DNA from: Scandinavium sp051650185
GTDB lineage: Bacteria > Pseudomonadota > Gammaproteobacteria > Enterobacterales > Enterobacteriaceae
DNA length: 64,000 bases
Reading direction: 5' to 3'
NCBI RefSeq assembly: GCF_051650185.1
Contig: NZ_JBOFIN010000127.1
Span: 1-64,000, forward strand
Shown here: positions 52,582-60,852 of the stretch, piece by piece
Layout of the letters: every line of letters begins with the position of its first letter
How positions within the stretch are numbered: position 1 is the stretch's first letter
Notes under the pieces: model-generated
What the model saw: only the letters and a program-made list of their open reading frames with translations
Databases searched by the model: none
What the model was told of the DNA's origin: nothing
Position numbers and translations under genes: made by a program

Positions 52582-53802
52582 TTAGCTGTTTGTCAGCTTC
52601 AGCGCTTTACGCAAAATAAATGGACAAACAATTAAAAACGCATATTCCGGGCTAAAAATCGAACCGGTAAAAAACAGCGATACCGGGCAAAAAAGAAATA
52701 ACTGAACGCGATAATTCTGATTATTGCCAAACGCGTTAATCATCATTTTTCCGATTTTCGCCATGTACCATACGGTCAATAAAATAGCGAACCAGGAAAA
52801 ATAAATAATCAGCAGATACAACCCATTGTCTATGGTTTTACCGACGTCCGCACCGTTAAAGATTCCGAATGATGCAACATATTCGTAAAGGGAACCAAAA
52901 CGCACCACCCCATCAATATGGGTCAGGGAATAACCGACCATCACCAATGGACCAATAATACGGTAATAGGACGATGACCCTTCCGTTCCGAGGTCGCCAA
53001 CGCGCTCCGAAATATACGGAAAGGCAAAAACAATACCCACTACAAAGACAGCCAGTGAAATAATCGCCAGCGGCAACTTCTTACTGATAGCGTCTTTGTT
53101 TAAATACTGAAATGCCCATTCCAGTAAATAAAAAAGGATAAAGGTCATCACCCCGGAAAACGATCCTGAGAGAACGATTCCTGCCAGAATCATAGCATCG
53201 GTCTTCGGTGTTTTGATACCAAACTGTTTGATGCTGAGCCAAATTGAGATTAATGCCAGGGCGAAGAAGGCCGGTTCGAAATACAGCGCGGTGGTTCGCT
53301 TGCCGCCAAACTTGATAAAGTTCAGAACATAGCTGTTGCTGTAAATAAGATATTTCGAAATCGTCTCCATTAAACTGCTGCCGCCGCTAAGGATAATCTG
53401 CGCCATTTCGGCTGCGGCCAGCATCACCACCAGCCCGACAACGACATAAAAGAAGCGCAGGATTTTGCCGTAGTTATGCGGTGAGATGGTTTTGAAACGA
53501 ATGCTCCAGACCATGCCGACAATGATGACGATATAGATAAACAGCATGGTCGAGGTGACGTACTTGCTGGCGTCCAGTGACTGACCAAAAATGTAGTTAA
53601 ACAGCGTCAGCCCTGCCCCGATGCCCAGCGCAATCATCAGCTTTTTCAGGCTGATGCGCTCGACGTACAGCAACAGCAACACGGGCAGAAACGTCACAAT
53701 GGTAATCGGGAAACTTTCACCCAGCTGGGCGATTTTGACGTTAACCAGCAGGTAGATGACGGGCAGCAGCAGGTAACTACAGAGTCTGATAGAACGAGAC
53801 AT
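52582..53802 (-). CDS. wcaD: WcaD, putative colanic-acid polymerase
   Basis: 406 residues with about 10-11 membrane helices (E. coli 405), Wzy-like. Landmarks: YLLLPVIYLLVNVKIAQLGE, KFGGKRTTALYFEPAFFALA, and a periplasmic loop near SYSLTHIDGVVRFGSLYEY. It polymerises colanic units in the periplasm. The ATG at 53802 lies inside the end of wcaC, giving a 26-base overlap in different frames; the longer frame to 53889 is rejected on family N-terminus. Confidence 0.93.
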   Translation of the reverse strand: MSRSIRLCSYLLLPVIYLLVNVKIAQLGESFPITIVTFLPVLLLLYVERISLKKLMIALGIGAGLTLFNYIFGQSLDASKYVTSTMLFIYIVIIVGMVWSIRFKTISPHNYGKILRFFYVVVGLVVMLAAAEMAQIILSGGSSLMETISKYLIYSNSYVLNFIKFGGKRTTALYFEPAFFALALISIWLSIKQFGIKTPKTDAMILAGIVLSGSFSGVMTFILFYLLEWAFQYLNKDAISKKLPLAIISLAVFVVGIVFAFPYISERVGDLGTEGSSSYYRIIGPLVMVGYSLTHIDGVVRFGSLYEYVASFGIFNGADVGKTIDNGLYLLIIYFSWFAILLTVWYMAKIGKMMINAFGNNQNYRVQLFLFCPVSLFFTGSIFSPEYAFLIVCPFILRKALKLTNS

Positions 53803-54994
53803 ATTCCTCCAGCATCTGTTGTCCGCTATAGGCCTGGCGGCTTCGGGTGCGAAACGCGTCCAAAGACGTGCCAAAAATGGCTTCGGCAATCTCAGCTTTT
53901 GATTTCTGCACCAGGCTCAGCACTTCGTCGGTTTCTGCCGTGCGCCCCCCAGATTTCGCTAACACTTCCTGCGCGGCTTCACTTGGCGTGGCAATCACGG
54001 GCACGCCAATCGAAAGCGCTTCACAGAGGATCAGCGGGTAGTTATCCACGCGCGAGCTGAACAGCAACGCATCGAGCTGATTCAGTTCGCTCATCAATTG
54101 ACGCTTGTCGGTCAGGAAACCATGATTGATGACATTGCTGCCCTCAAACGGCGAAAACTTTCCGAAGGTGTGCACTTCTACTGCATCGCCCAACGCAATG
54201 ATGTCGCGCACCAGTTGCTGATTGGTTTTGCCGTCATAGCGTAAGTCGTGGGCCACCACGGCGATTTTGGGTTTGCCGTTTGTAGAGTTAATCGGGGCCA
54301 GCTCAGCCAGGATCTCTTCAGTGGCGACGTCGATGCCGTTGTTGATGATTTGGCATTGCCCTTCGCCGTAAAGGCGATTAAACGCATCGGCCACGTGCTG
54401 GCTCGGCGAGATGAACTGGCAGCCCAGGGCGATCATTTCACGGAACAGCTGGCGCTTACCGCCAACTAACAGATGCGCCCGGTCGATTTTCACCGGCGGA
54501 TAGTTGGTCAGCGTCGGGCATTTACCGCAGCCGCTTTTCCACTCTTCGCAGCCATCAAGAAACGCACAACGCCCGGTGACGCTCCAGTGATCGTGCAGCG
54601 TCCAGATAAAACGCACGTCGCGTTTGTGTTCTTTCAGCTTGTGGCAAAAATCGACCACCTCATCCAGATTCAGCCAGTAGCTGTGCAGCACGTGAAAATG
54701 CAGCACGACCGGGCCGGACGTGCGGGTCACGGTGCGATACAGATTGTTCAGGTTGCCGAACAAATCGCGATTGAACAGACGAAACAGCGCGATGTTGGCG
54801 ATGGACGTAACTCGCGAGGTTTGCTTAATCACGTTGGCATAGTTGTCATGGCTGACGCTTTTCTTGCCGCCTTTGCCATAGCCATACACAAAGCGCGAAG
54901 CCAGGCCTTGTTGCAGCGCGCGCTGATGTAAATCCAGCGCCACGCCTGCAGCACCGCCTTCAGCCAGACGCACGTTAAATTGAAGAATATTCAT
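53777..54994 (-). CDS. wcaC: WcaC, colanic-acid glycosyltransferase
   Basis: 405 residues, GT4-type GT-B fold: MNILQFNVRLAEGGAAGVALD, a Cys-rich loop near residues 145-165 (CAFLDGCEEWKSGCGKCP), and the C-terminal donor lobe with SSRVDNYPLILCEALSIGVP, in which the first Glu of the usual E-x7-E motif is replaced. In E. coli it is a transferase of the colanic repeat (galactosyl in recent work). Overlaps wcaB by 4 and wcaD by 26 bases. Confidence 0.93.
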   Translation of the reverse strand: MNILQFNVRLAEGGAAGVALDLHQRALQQGLASRFVYGYGKGGKKSVSHDNYANVIKQTSRVTSIANIALFRLFNRDLFGNLNNLYRTVTRTSGPVVLHFHVLHSYWLNLDEVVDFCHKLKEHKRDVRFIWTLHDHWSVTGRCAFLDGCEEWKSGCGKCPTLTNYPPVKIDRAHLLVGGKRQLFREMIALGCQFISPSQHVADAFNRLYGEGQCQIINNGIDVATEEILAELAPINSTNGKPKIAVVAHDLRYDGKTNQQLVRDIIALGDAVEVHTFGKFSPFEGSNVINHGFLTDKRQLMSELNQLDALLFSSRVDNYPLILCEALSIGVPVIATPSEAAQEVLAKSGGRTAETDEVLSLVQKSKAEIAEAIFGTSLDAFRTRSRQAYSGQQMLEEYVSFYQTL

Positions 54995-55485
54995 TTAATG
55001 ACCTTTACTCGCGCTTTTTCACCGACCACCAGCGCATTGTCCGGCACGCTGTCCAGCACCACGCTGCCAGCGCCGACGGTGACGTTATTGCCGATGGTTA
55101 TCTCACCGATCATGACGACGTTGGCGCCCAGCTCTACGCCGTTGCCAATCAACGGACACGCCAGGCTGTCTGGCCCGCGATTACCGAGAGTGACGCCGTG
55201 GCGAATCGTAAAATCATCACCTGCGACCACGTTCTTATTGATGACCACGGCATAGCCATGATGGATGGTGAAACGGCGGCCAATGGTGGCGGCAGCCTGA
55301 ATTTCATAGCCAAACAGGCATTCGGTGATAAAGCGATACATCAGCAACACGGGCGCGGCCCACAGATTGTTGATGACGCTCTTCTTACGCCAGACAGAGC
55401 AAAAATGGGCAATACGGTAGCTCACCACCATGCAGCACGGACGCAGGCTCCAGCTGTTGGCGCGGAGATCTTCAAGCAGCATCAT
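54991..55485 (-). CDS. wcaB: WcaB, colanic-acid O-acetyltransferase
   Basis: 164 residues, hexapeptide-repeat acetyltransferase of the serine-acetyltransferase-like group: GYEIQAAATIGRRFTIHHGY, DDFTIRHGVTLGNRG, VMIGEITIGNNVTVGAGSVV. His residues of the HHG motif are likely catalytic. Either of two adjacent ATG codons can be the start (55485 or 55482). Overlaps wcaA and wcaC by about 4 bases each. Confidence 0.92.
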   Translation of the reverse strand: MMLLEDLRANSWSLRPCCMVVSYRIAHFCSVWRKKSVINNLWAAPVLLMYRFITECLFGYEIQAAATIGRRFTIHHGYAVVINKNVVAGDDFTIRHGVTLGNRGPDSLACPLIGNGVELGANVVMIGEITIGNNVTVGAGSVVLDSVPDNALVVGEKARVKVIK

Positions 55486-56324
55486 TTCCCCCGCAGTCCA
55501 TCAGCCAGACGTTTGCCGTTGCGCACCGAAAGCAGCGTCATCAGCGTGCGCCAGTTCATGCGCTTGTTGCGGATCTGGTAGAGCGTGAACAGCTGATACT
55601 TCTTGCTGGCGCGGTCGAATTTGTCTTTGTGTTTGCGGTAAAAATGGAAGTAGCCGGAGAATTTCTTCGGCGAAGACGTTATCTGCATTTCACCGTGATT
55701 GATGTGCAGAATTTGCGTCGCCTCTTCGACTTTCCACGGCTCGCCGTATTCCGTCACCATGCGCAGGAAGATGTCATAGTCCTGAGCCGCTTTCAGTTCA
55801 GTGTCGAACAGGTGCTCTTTGAAACGCCACGCCCAGCTAAAGACCTGATTACCAATGATGTTGCGCTTGAAAAACAGCTTGCGGGAGAACGGCGATTTCG
55901 GGTAGAGCGGCAAGCTCGCAGGCTGGGAATAGACCTCGCCTTCGCAGACATAGTCGTTGGCATACAGGAACGCGTGCGTGACCAGCTGGTGCTTGTGTTC
56001 AAGGAACACCGACAGACGGTTGGGCGTCCATTCATCGTCATCATCAATCCCGGTGATGAACTGCCCGCTGGCCTGCAAGATGGCCTGGTTACGCACCGCA
56101 CAAGCCCCTGAGTTGAAGTCATTCCGGGTATAGCGGATGCGCGGGTCGTTCAGCTCTTCGATGAAGTGTTGCAGCTGTTCAAACGAGGAGGAGCAGTCGT
56201 CAACAATCATCATTTCCCAGTGAGGGTAATCCTGGCGCAGCACCGATTTGATGGCGCGAATAGCCAGCTGCTGACGGTTCCATGTCGGCATATAAACAGA
56301 AATCAAAGGGTGTTGGGTGGTCAT
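55482..56324 (-). CDS. wcaA: WcaA, colanic-acid glycosyltransferase
   Basis: 280 residues (E. coli 279), GT2 family: LISVYMPTWNRQQLAIRAI, VDDCSSS, and TGIDDDDEW as the DxD metal site. Assigned in E. coli to addition of glucuronic acid or another sugar in the side chain. The start at 56324 gives the family N-terminus; the longer open frame would translate part of repeat copy 3. Confidence 0.94.
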   Translation of the reverse strand: MTTQHPLISVYMPTWNRQQLAIRAIKSVLRQDYPHWEMMIVDDCSSSFEQLQHFIEELNDPRIRYTRNDFNSGACAVRNQAILQASGQFITGIDDDDEWTPNRLSVFLEHKHQLVTHAFLYANDYVCEGEVYSQPASLPLYPKSPFSRKLFFKRNIIGNQVFSWAWRFKEHLFDTELKAAQDYDIFLRMVTEYGEPWKVEEATQILHINHGEMQITSSPKKFSGYFHFYRKHKDKFDRASKKYQLFTLYQIRNKRMNWRTLMTLLSVRNGKRLADGLRGK

Positions 56325-56346
56325 TGTGTTCCCCGGATGGCTGAGT

Positions 56347-56428
56347 CTCCCCTCTCCCCGGCCCTCTCCCAAAGGGAGAGGGGGAATACGTTCCCTCGCC
56401 CTTTGGGAGAGGGTTAGGGAGAGGGGGA
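56347..56428. repeat. GC-rich palindromic repeat, copy 3 (between wzc and wcaA)
   Basis: Left arm TCTCCCCTCTCCCCGGCCC, inner hairpin CCTCTCCC AAA GGGAGAGG, spacer near 56384-56392, second hairpin CCTCGCCCTTTGGGAGAGG, right arm GGGTTAGGGAGAGGGGG. It fills the 107-base gap between wzc and wcaA, which are nearly contiguous in E. coli. Confidence 0.85.
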
Positions 56429-56431
56429 AGA

Positions 56432-58594
56432 TTATTTACTGTCAGACTTGTATTCGTACTCGTAGTAACCGTAATCCTGATATCCGGTCGCGCGGCGGAA
56501 GATGGAGTTGAGGATCACCCCCTTCACGTGGATGCCGTTCTGCTCGAAGCGGCTGAGGCTGGTCTCCACTTCTTTCAGGGTGTTCACCGCGTAACGCGCT
56601 ACCATCAGCGTGGTGCCTGCATGGCGACCCACGATCCCCGCATCGGTTACCGCCAGAATTGGCGGGGTGTCGATCAGCACCAGGTCATACTGGCTGCTCG
56701 CCCACTTCACCAGCTCGCTAAAGCGGTCGCTCATCAGCAGTTCCGAAGGATTCGGCGGCACTTGTCCGCGCGTTATCAGGTCAAAGTTTGTAATCGAGGT
56801 CCGTTTAGCGCAGGTCGCGATGTCAGCGTTGCCAATCAGCACTTCCGACAGGCCGTTATCGTTGGTGGTGCCCAGCAGTTCGTGGGTGTAGCCTTTACGC
56901 ATATCGCAGTCGATCAGCAGCACGCGTTTACCCGTCTGGCTAATCACCGCAGCCAGGTTGGCACAGACAAAGGTTTTACCGATTGACGGGCTCACCCCGG
57001 TCAGCATCAGCACGTTATTGCTGGCCTGCATCATGGCGAAGTGCAGACTGGTACGCAGACTGCGCACGGCTTCAATCGCCAGATCAGTCGGGTTACCCAC
57101 CGCCAGCAGCTGGCTCTGTTTGTAACGCTTGAGGCCTTTGACGGTTTTGACCTGATCGCGTTTCTTCTGCCACTCAGACAGCGGGATGCTGGCGTACACA
57201 TTGATGCCGTTATCTTCCAGTACCTGTGGCGACTCAATTCCACGGCTGAACATCGAGCGCAGCAGTGCGCCAAGCACAGAAAGCATCAGGCCCAGAATGA
57301 TGCCGCCAAGGATAATCAGGGCTTTCTTCGGTTTCAGCACACCCGGCTGGGTGATAGCGGAGTCAACGATACGCACATCGCCGACGGTGCTCGCTTCCTG
57401 AATTTTCAGCTCCTGCTGTTTATTCAGCAGCTGCATGTAGACCTGCTGGCCGGATTCCACATCGCGCGTCAGACGCACAATTTCCTGCTGAGTTTCCGGC
57501 ATCGCGGTAATGCGCTTGTTGAGGTTCGCCTTTTCGTCTTCCAGGGTGCGGCGCTTCTCAAGCAGGGTGCGATAAGCCGGGTGACGCCTGGTGTAGAGCT
57601 TGGAAATCTCAGCCTCGCTGAAGGTCAACTGGTTCAGCTGCGCGTCGATGTTGACCATCGAGTCCAGCACTGACTTGGCTTCCAGCGACATGTCCACCGA
57701 GTCTTTCTGTTGGCGATAGGCGTTGAGTTTGTTCTCAGCGTCATCCAGATGGGTACGCACTTCCGGCAGTTGTTTCGCCAGGAACTTCAGGCTGCGCGAG
57801 GCTTCTTCCGATTTACGCTCGACGTTTTGCGCCAGGTAGTTTTGCGCGATGCTGTTTAGGATCTGACGAATCTGGTCTTTGTCTTCCCCGGTATAGGTCA
57901 GGCTTAATACGCCCGTATCTTTCCCGTTTTCCGTGACGGTCAGGTTGTTTTGCAGCGTGTTAATCATGCCGAGCGTGGAATATTTGGTGACCGTGAATTC
58001 ACCGCCTTCCTGGGCATGGATGGCGCTCACCAGCATGCTCACACCAGATTTGGTCAGCATTTTCCCTACGGTGCCGCGTGCGGAAAAACCACCGTCGCTG
58101 GTCAACTGGTAACTTTGCGGCCCCAGCACTTCGAGAGTGAATGTTTGATCGTGCATGCCTGCGGGCAGCGTGAAAGTATCGACCGCCACGCTCTCATTTG
58201 CGCGCCCCATCAGGCGTTCCCAGCCTGTACCAAAAATCGGGAAGGTGTTTTTCGTCACCGCGATATCGAGGTTGAGATCGTCGACCGTTTTCCCCAATAC
58301 CATACGGGACTGAATCAGCTGCATTTCTGCTTCAGAGGCTGGCGGCTTGCTGCTCAGCGCCGAGTTGATGTCCTGCACCAGCGAGCTGCTGGTATCCTGC
58401 TCGATTTGCACCAGCGCATCGGCGCTGTAAATCGGCGTGGCAAACAGCGTATAAACAACGGCGGCGGCGGCAAACAGCGCGGTGATGCCGAGCACCCACC
58501 ATTTCGCCTCCACCACCGTGCCAACCAGGCGGCCAATGTCGATTTCATCACTGCCGACAGCGTGCGGATTCGCTGATTTTACGTTATCTGTCAT
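56432..58594 (-). CDS. wzc: Wzc, tyrosine autokinase for colanic-acid export
   Basis: Inner-membrane co-polymerase (PCP-2a) plus BY-kinase, 720 residues as in E. coli. Two membrane helices (about 35-55 and 425-445) flank a periplasmic coiled-coil domain. The cytoplasmic kinase has Walker A GVSPSIGKT, Walker A' LLIDCDMRKG and Walker B LVLIDTPP. The C-terminal tyrosine cluster YQDYGYYEYEYK is the autophosphorylation tail, dephosphorylated by Wzb. The start at 58594 is chosen for family length; the open frame beyond it overlaps wzb. Confidence 0.97.
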   Translation of the reverse strand: MTDNVKSANPHAVGSDEIDIGRLVGTVVEAKWWVLGITALFAAAAVVYTLFATPIYSADALVQIEQDTSSSLVQDINSALSSKPPASEAEMQLIQSRMVLGKTVDDLNLDIAVTKNTFPIFGTGWERLMGRANESVAVDTFTLPAGMHDQTFTLEVLGPQSYQLTSDGGFSARGTVGKMLTKSGVSMLVSAIHAQEGGEFTVTKYSTLGMINTLQNNLTVTENGKDTGVLSLTYTGEDKDQIRQILNSIAQNYLAQNVERKSEEASRSLKFLAKQLPEVRTHLDDAENKLNAYRQQKDSVDMSLEAKSVLDSMVNIDAQLNQLTFSEAEISKLYTRRHPAYRTLLEKRRTLEDEKANLNKRITAMPETQQEIVRLTRDVESGQQVYMQLLNKQQELKIQEASTVGDVRIVDSAITQPGVLKPKKALIILGGIILGLMLSVLGALLRSMFSRGIESPQVLEDNGINVYASIPLSEWQKKRDQVKTVKGLKRYKQSQLLAVGNPTDLAIEAVRSLRTSLHFAMMQASNNVLMLTGVSPSIGKTFVCANLAAVISQTGKRVLLIDCDMRKGYTHELLGTTNDNGLSEVLIGNADIATCAKRTSITNFDLITRGQVPPNPSELLMSDRFSELVKWASSQYDLVLIDTPPILAVTDAGIVGRHAGTTLMVARYAVNTLKEVETSLSRFEQNGIHVKGVILNSIFRRATGYQDYGYYEYEYKSDSK

Positions 58595-58596
58595 TG

Positions 58597-59040
58597 TTAT
58601 CCCTGCTGTACTTTCAGTGCCTGCGCCCACTGTTGGGCAGACTGATCGAGTAAGTGGTAAACCGCTTCAAAGGCGTCGCGACTTTTGCGATACGGATCGG
58701 GGATTTCACGTTCATCATCCCAGTGACCAAACAGCATCACCTTGCCGCGCATTTCCGGCGCGAGTTCGCACAGGCGGGCAATGTGACGTTTTTCCATGGT
58801 CAGAATGAGATCGTATTCACGACACATCTTGCCGGTGATTTGACGGGCGCTGTGCCCGTCCAGGGAGATGTTATGGACTGCGGCAACGCTTGCCGCAGCG
58901 TCGTCCGCCCCTTTACCCACCAGCGCACCGAGCCCGGCGGACGCCACATTTAGCGACGGAAGATAGTTTCTCAGCAGCCGCTCCGCCGTGGGGGAGCGGC
59001 AGATATTGCCGACGCATACCACCAAAATTTTGTTGAACAT
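58597..59040 (-). CDS. wzb: Wzb, low-molecular-weight protein tyrosine phosphatase
   Basis: 147 residues. The P-loop CVGNICRS gives nucleophile Cys9 and Arg15; the general acid is Asp115 in DPYRKS. It dephosphorylates Wzc, cycling that drives export. An immediately preceding ATG (59043) would add one Met; MFNK is the E. coli-like start. Nearly contiguous with wza and wzc. Confidence 0.96.
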   Translation of the reverse strand: MFNKILVVCVGNICRSPTAERLLRNYLPSLNVASAGLGALVGKGADDAAASVAAVHNISLDGHSARQITGKMCREYDLILTMEKRHIARLCELAPEMRGKVMLFGHWDDEREIPDPYRKSRDAFEAVYHLLDQSAQQWAQALKVQQG

Positions 59041-59045
59041 CATGG

Positions 59046-60179
59046 TTACCAGGTATGGATATCTTTCGCCGCATCCGTCATGTAGCGAACGCCACTGATG
59101 GTCGGCAACAGTTGGTTGATCAGGCGGTTCCAGCGCGTGACCGGCGCGGTGGTGACATACACCACGTCATACGGCTGCAGCGTGAAGTTGGTTGCCATCA
59201 CCAGCGAGGTCGCATCGGACATATCCAGCTGATAAACGCTGGCAATCTTGCCGCTCTTGTCGTTCTTCAGCGGACGAATTACGAAGATGCCGCTGGCGTT
59301 GGAGGCGGTCATATCGATGCCTTCGGCCTGGCCCAGCGCCTCGGTCAGCGTCATGCCGCTGAAGTCCATTTTGAGGGTGCTCTGTTTTTTCACTTCGCCC
59401 ATCACGAACACTTTCAGGTCGTCATTACGCGGCACGAAAAGAATATCGCCCGGATAGAGCAGGCGGTTCTGGCTCAGGTCGCCGTTTTGCATCAGCGCCT
59501 GCAGCGAAATACGCTCTTCCTTACCGTTGTGCGTCAGCACCACGTTGCGCCAGTCGGCCAGATCGGTCATGCCGCCTGCGGAGTTGATGGCATCCAGCAC
59601 TGTCAGCGGAACGTTAGTGATCGCTTGTTGGCCCGATTTATTCACCTGCCCGGAAACATAAGCCTTCTGCGAACGGAAGGCGGCGACGTTGACGTCCACC
59701 TGCGGGTCAGTGATGTAGGCCGCCAGACGACCGGTGATGACGTTGCGGATTTCAGACAGCGTTTTGCCCGCCACCTGCACTCGCCCGATGTAGGGATAGA
59801 AAATCGAACCGTCTGGCTGAACCCAGTTGCCGGTATCGCTGGAGCTACGGTATTGCCCGGCGGGCGTGGTCAGTTCCGGGTGATCCCAGACGGTGACGCT
59901 CAACACGTCGCCTGCACCAACGCGATACTGATAATTGCTTAACTCCTGATCCAGCGACATGTTGGGTTGCGCCACGTTTGGACGTGGGCGCAATTGTTCA
60001 ATCAGGCGCGGGGTCAGCGGATAAACATTCACCATCCGGTCGATGTCAAAATCAGCATCCTGCTGCTTAATCACATCTTTACCGTAGGTAGACATATTGC
60101 TGCCGGGAAGGACAGTGCAACCACTCATCAGGATTGCAGACACCAATAATGGCATCAATTTCAGTTGGGATTTCATCAT
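59046..60179 (-). CDS. wza: Wza, outer-membrane polysaccharide export lipoprotein
   Basis: 377 residues (E. coli 379). Lipoprotein signal with lipobox LMSGC, acylated Cys21 (Cys20 if the second ATG is used). The poly_export domain (YRVGAGDVLSVTVWDHPEL), SLBB-type repeats (KAYVSGQVNKSGQQ, DDLKVFVMGEVKKQ), and a C-terminal amphipathic helix ending VTRWNRLINQLLPTISGVRY that forms the octameric outer-membrane barrel. First gene of the cps operon. Confidence 0.97.
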   Translation of the reverse strand: MMKSQLKLMPLLVSAILMSGCTVLPGSNMSTYGKDVIKQQDADFDIDRMVNVYPLTPRLIEQLRPRPNVAQPNMSLDQELSNYQYRVGAGDVLSVTVWDHPELTTPAGQYRSSSDTGNWVQPDGSIFYPYIGRVQVAGKTLSEIRNVITGRLAAYITDPQVDVNVAAFRSQKAYVSGQVNKSGQQAITNVPLTVLDAINSAGGMTDLADWRNVVLTHNGKEERISLQALMQNGDLSQNRLLYPGDILFVPRNDDLKVFVMGEVKKQSTLKMDFSGMTLTEALGQAEGIDMTASNASGIFVIRPLKNDKSGKIASVYQLDMSDATSLVMATNFTLQPYDVVYVTTAPVTRWNRLINQLLPTISGVRYMTDAAKDIHTW

Positions 60180-60364
60180 TGATTATTTATCACTTTGGCA
60201 GAGAAATTATCCTGTGCGAATAAAACAAACCGGAATGCATTCCAGTCATTTACATTGAGCATGCCGTTAACCGAATCGAAATATAACTGGCATCATTCCT
60301 AAAAACATTTTATTCACATGTCAGCAGTTGACAGAATAATCGAGGCTGATTAATGGCCTTCAGG

Positions 60365-60402
60365 CACGCTACCGCCCTTGGCTTTCAGTTACCAATCCAC
60401 TG
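60365..60402 (-). promoter_or_regulatory. JUMPstart with ops element, colanic-acid operon leader
   Basis: On the minus strand the element begins CAGTGGATTGGTAACTG and ends in the ops core GGCGGTAGCGTG (60365-60376). It lies in the untranslated leader of wza and should recruit RfaH to sustain transcription through the 23-kb operon. It is the second JUMPstart in the window; the ops core is identical to that at 36118. Confidence 0.92.
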
Positions 60403-60758
60403 TTTAATCATGAAGTTATTGTCGACTTGATGGCCAAAGCCATGACGGAGCTTTCCACACGCATACCGCAAAGCTTTTCTCTGAGAGAATCTCATTTATT
60501 AATCAAAGAAAAACCCGGCAATATTCATTTATGCCATCGAATTGTTGCAGCAATATCTATATCAGACAAGGAAGCCGTCTCTGCATCAGGCGCTTTTCGG
60601 ATAAATATTAAGAACAGGCATTCGCTTTTAGGATTTTCTTTATATTGACAGCATGGGATATCGCTCAATTATCAAAAAGTATATTCTTCGATTAAAAAAA
60701 TAAAATAATTCATACCAGAAACAATAAGGTTATATTCGGGAGGATAAAAAATTCATTT

Positions 60759-60772
60759 TAAGAATATCCTCA
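60759..60772 (-). promoter_or_regulatory. Candidate RcsAB box of the cps operon
   Basis: TAAGAATATCCTCA matches the RcsAB consensus TaAGaatatTCctA at 11 of 14 positions, including the TAAGAATAT half. It lies 580 bases upstream of wza and upstream of the JUMPstart, where the RcsA/RcsB-activated promoter is expected. Position and orientation are inferred; the -35/-10 cannot be fixed by eye. Confidence 0.5.
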
Positions 60773-60852
60773 ATCAATATTGCAATTTTGTCTTCCCTTA
60801 TCCATGATCCCATTGTGACATTAGTCATATTACTGAAGGTGTTAAACGACAT

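Larger units (their letters stand above)
60180..60852. other. 673-base intergenic region: cps leader and yegH upstream region
   Basis: Non-coding, A+T-rich region between divergent wza and yegH. It holds a JUMPstart/ops element 185 bases before wza and a candidate RcsAB box near 60759, so the wza transcript probably has a leader of several hundred bases. A 73-codon plus-strand frame at 60427-60648 is antisense to the leader and has no ribosome site or recognisable family. Confidence 0.8.

Noticed and set aside
60427..60648. A 73-codon plus-strand gene in the wza leader
   Set aside because: No ribosome site or family resemblance, and it lies antisense to the expected cps leader.
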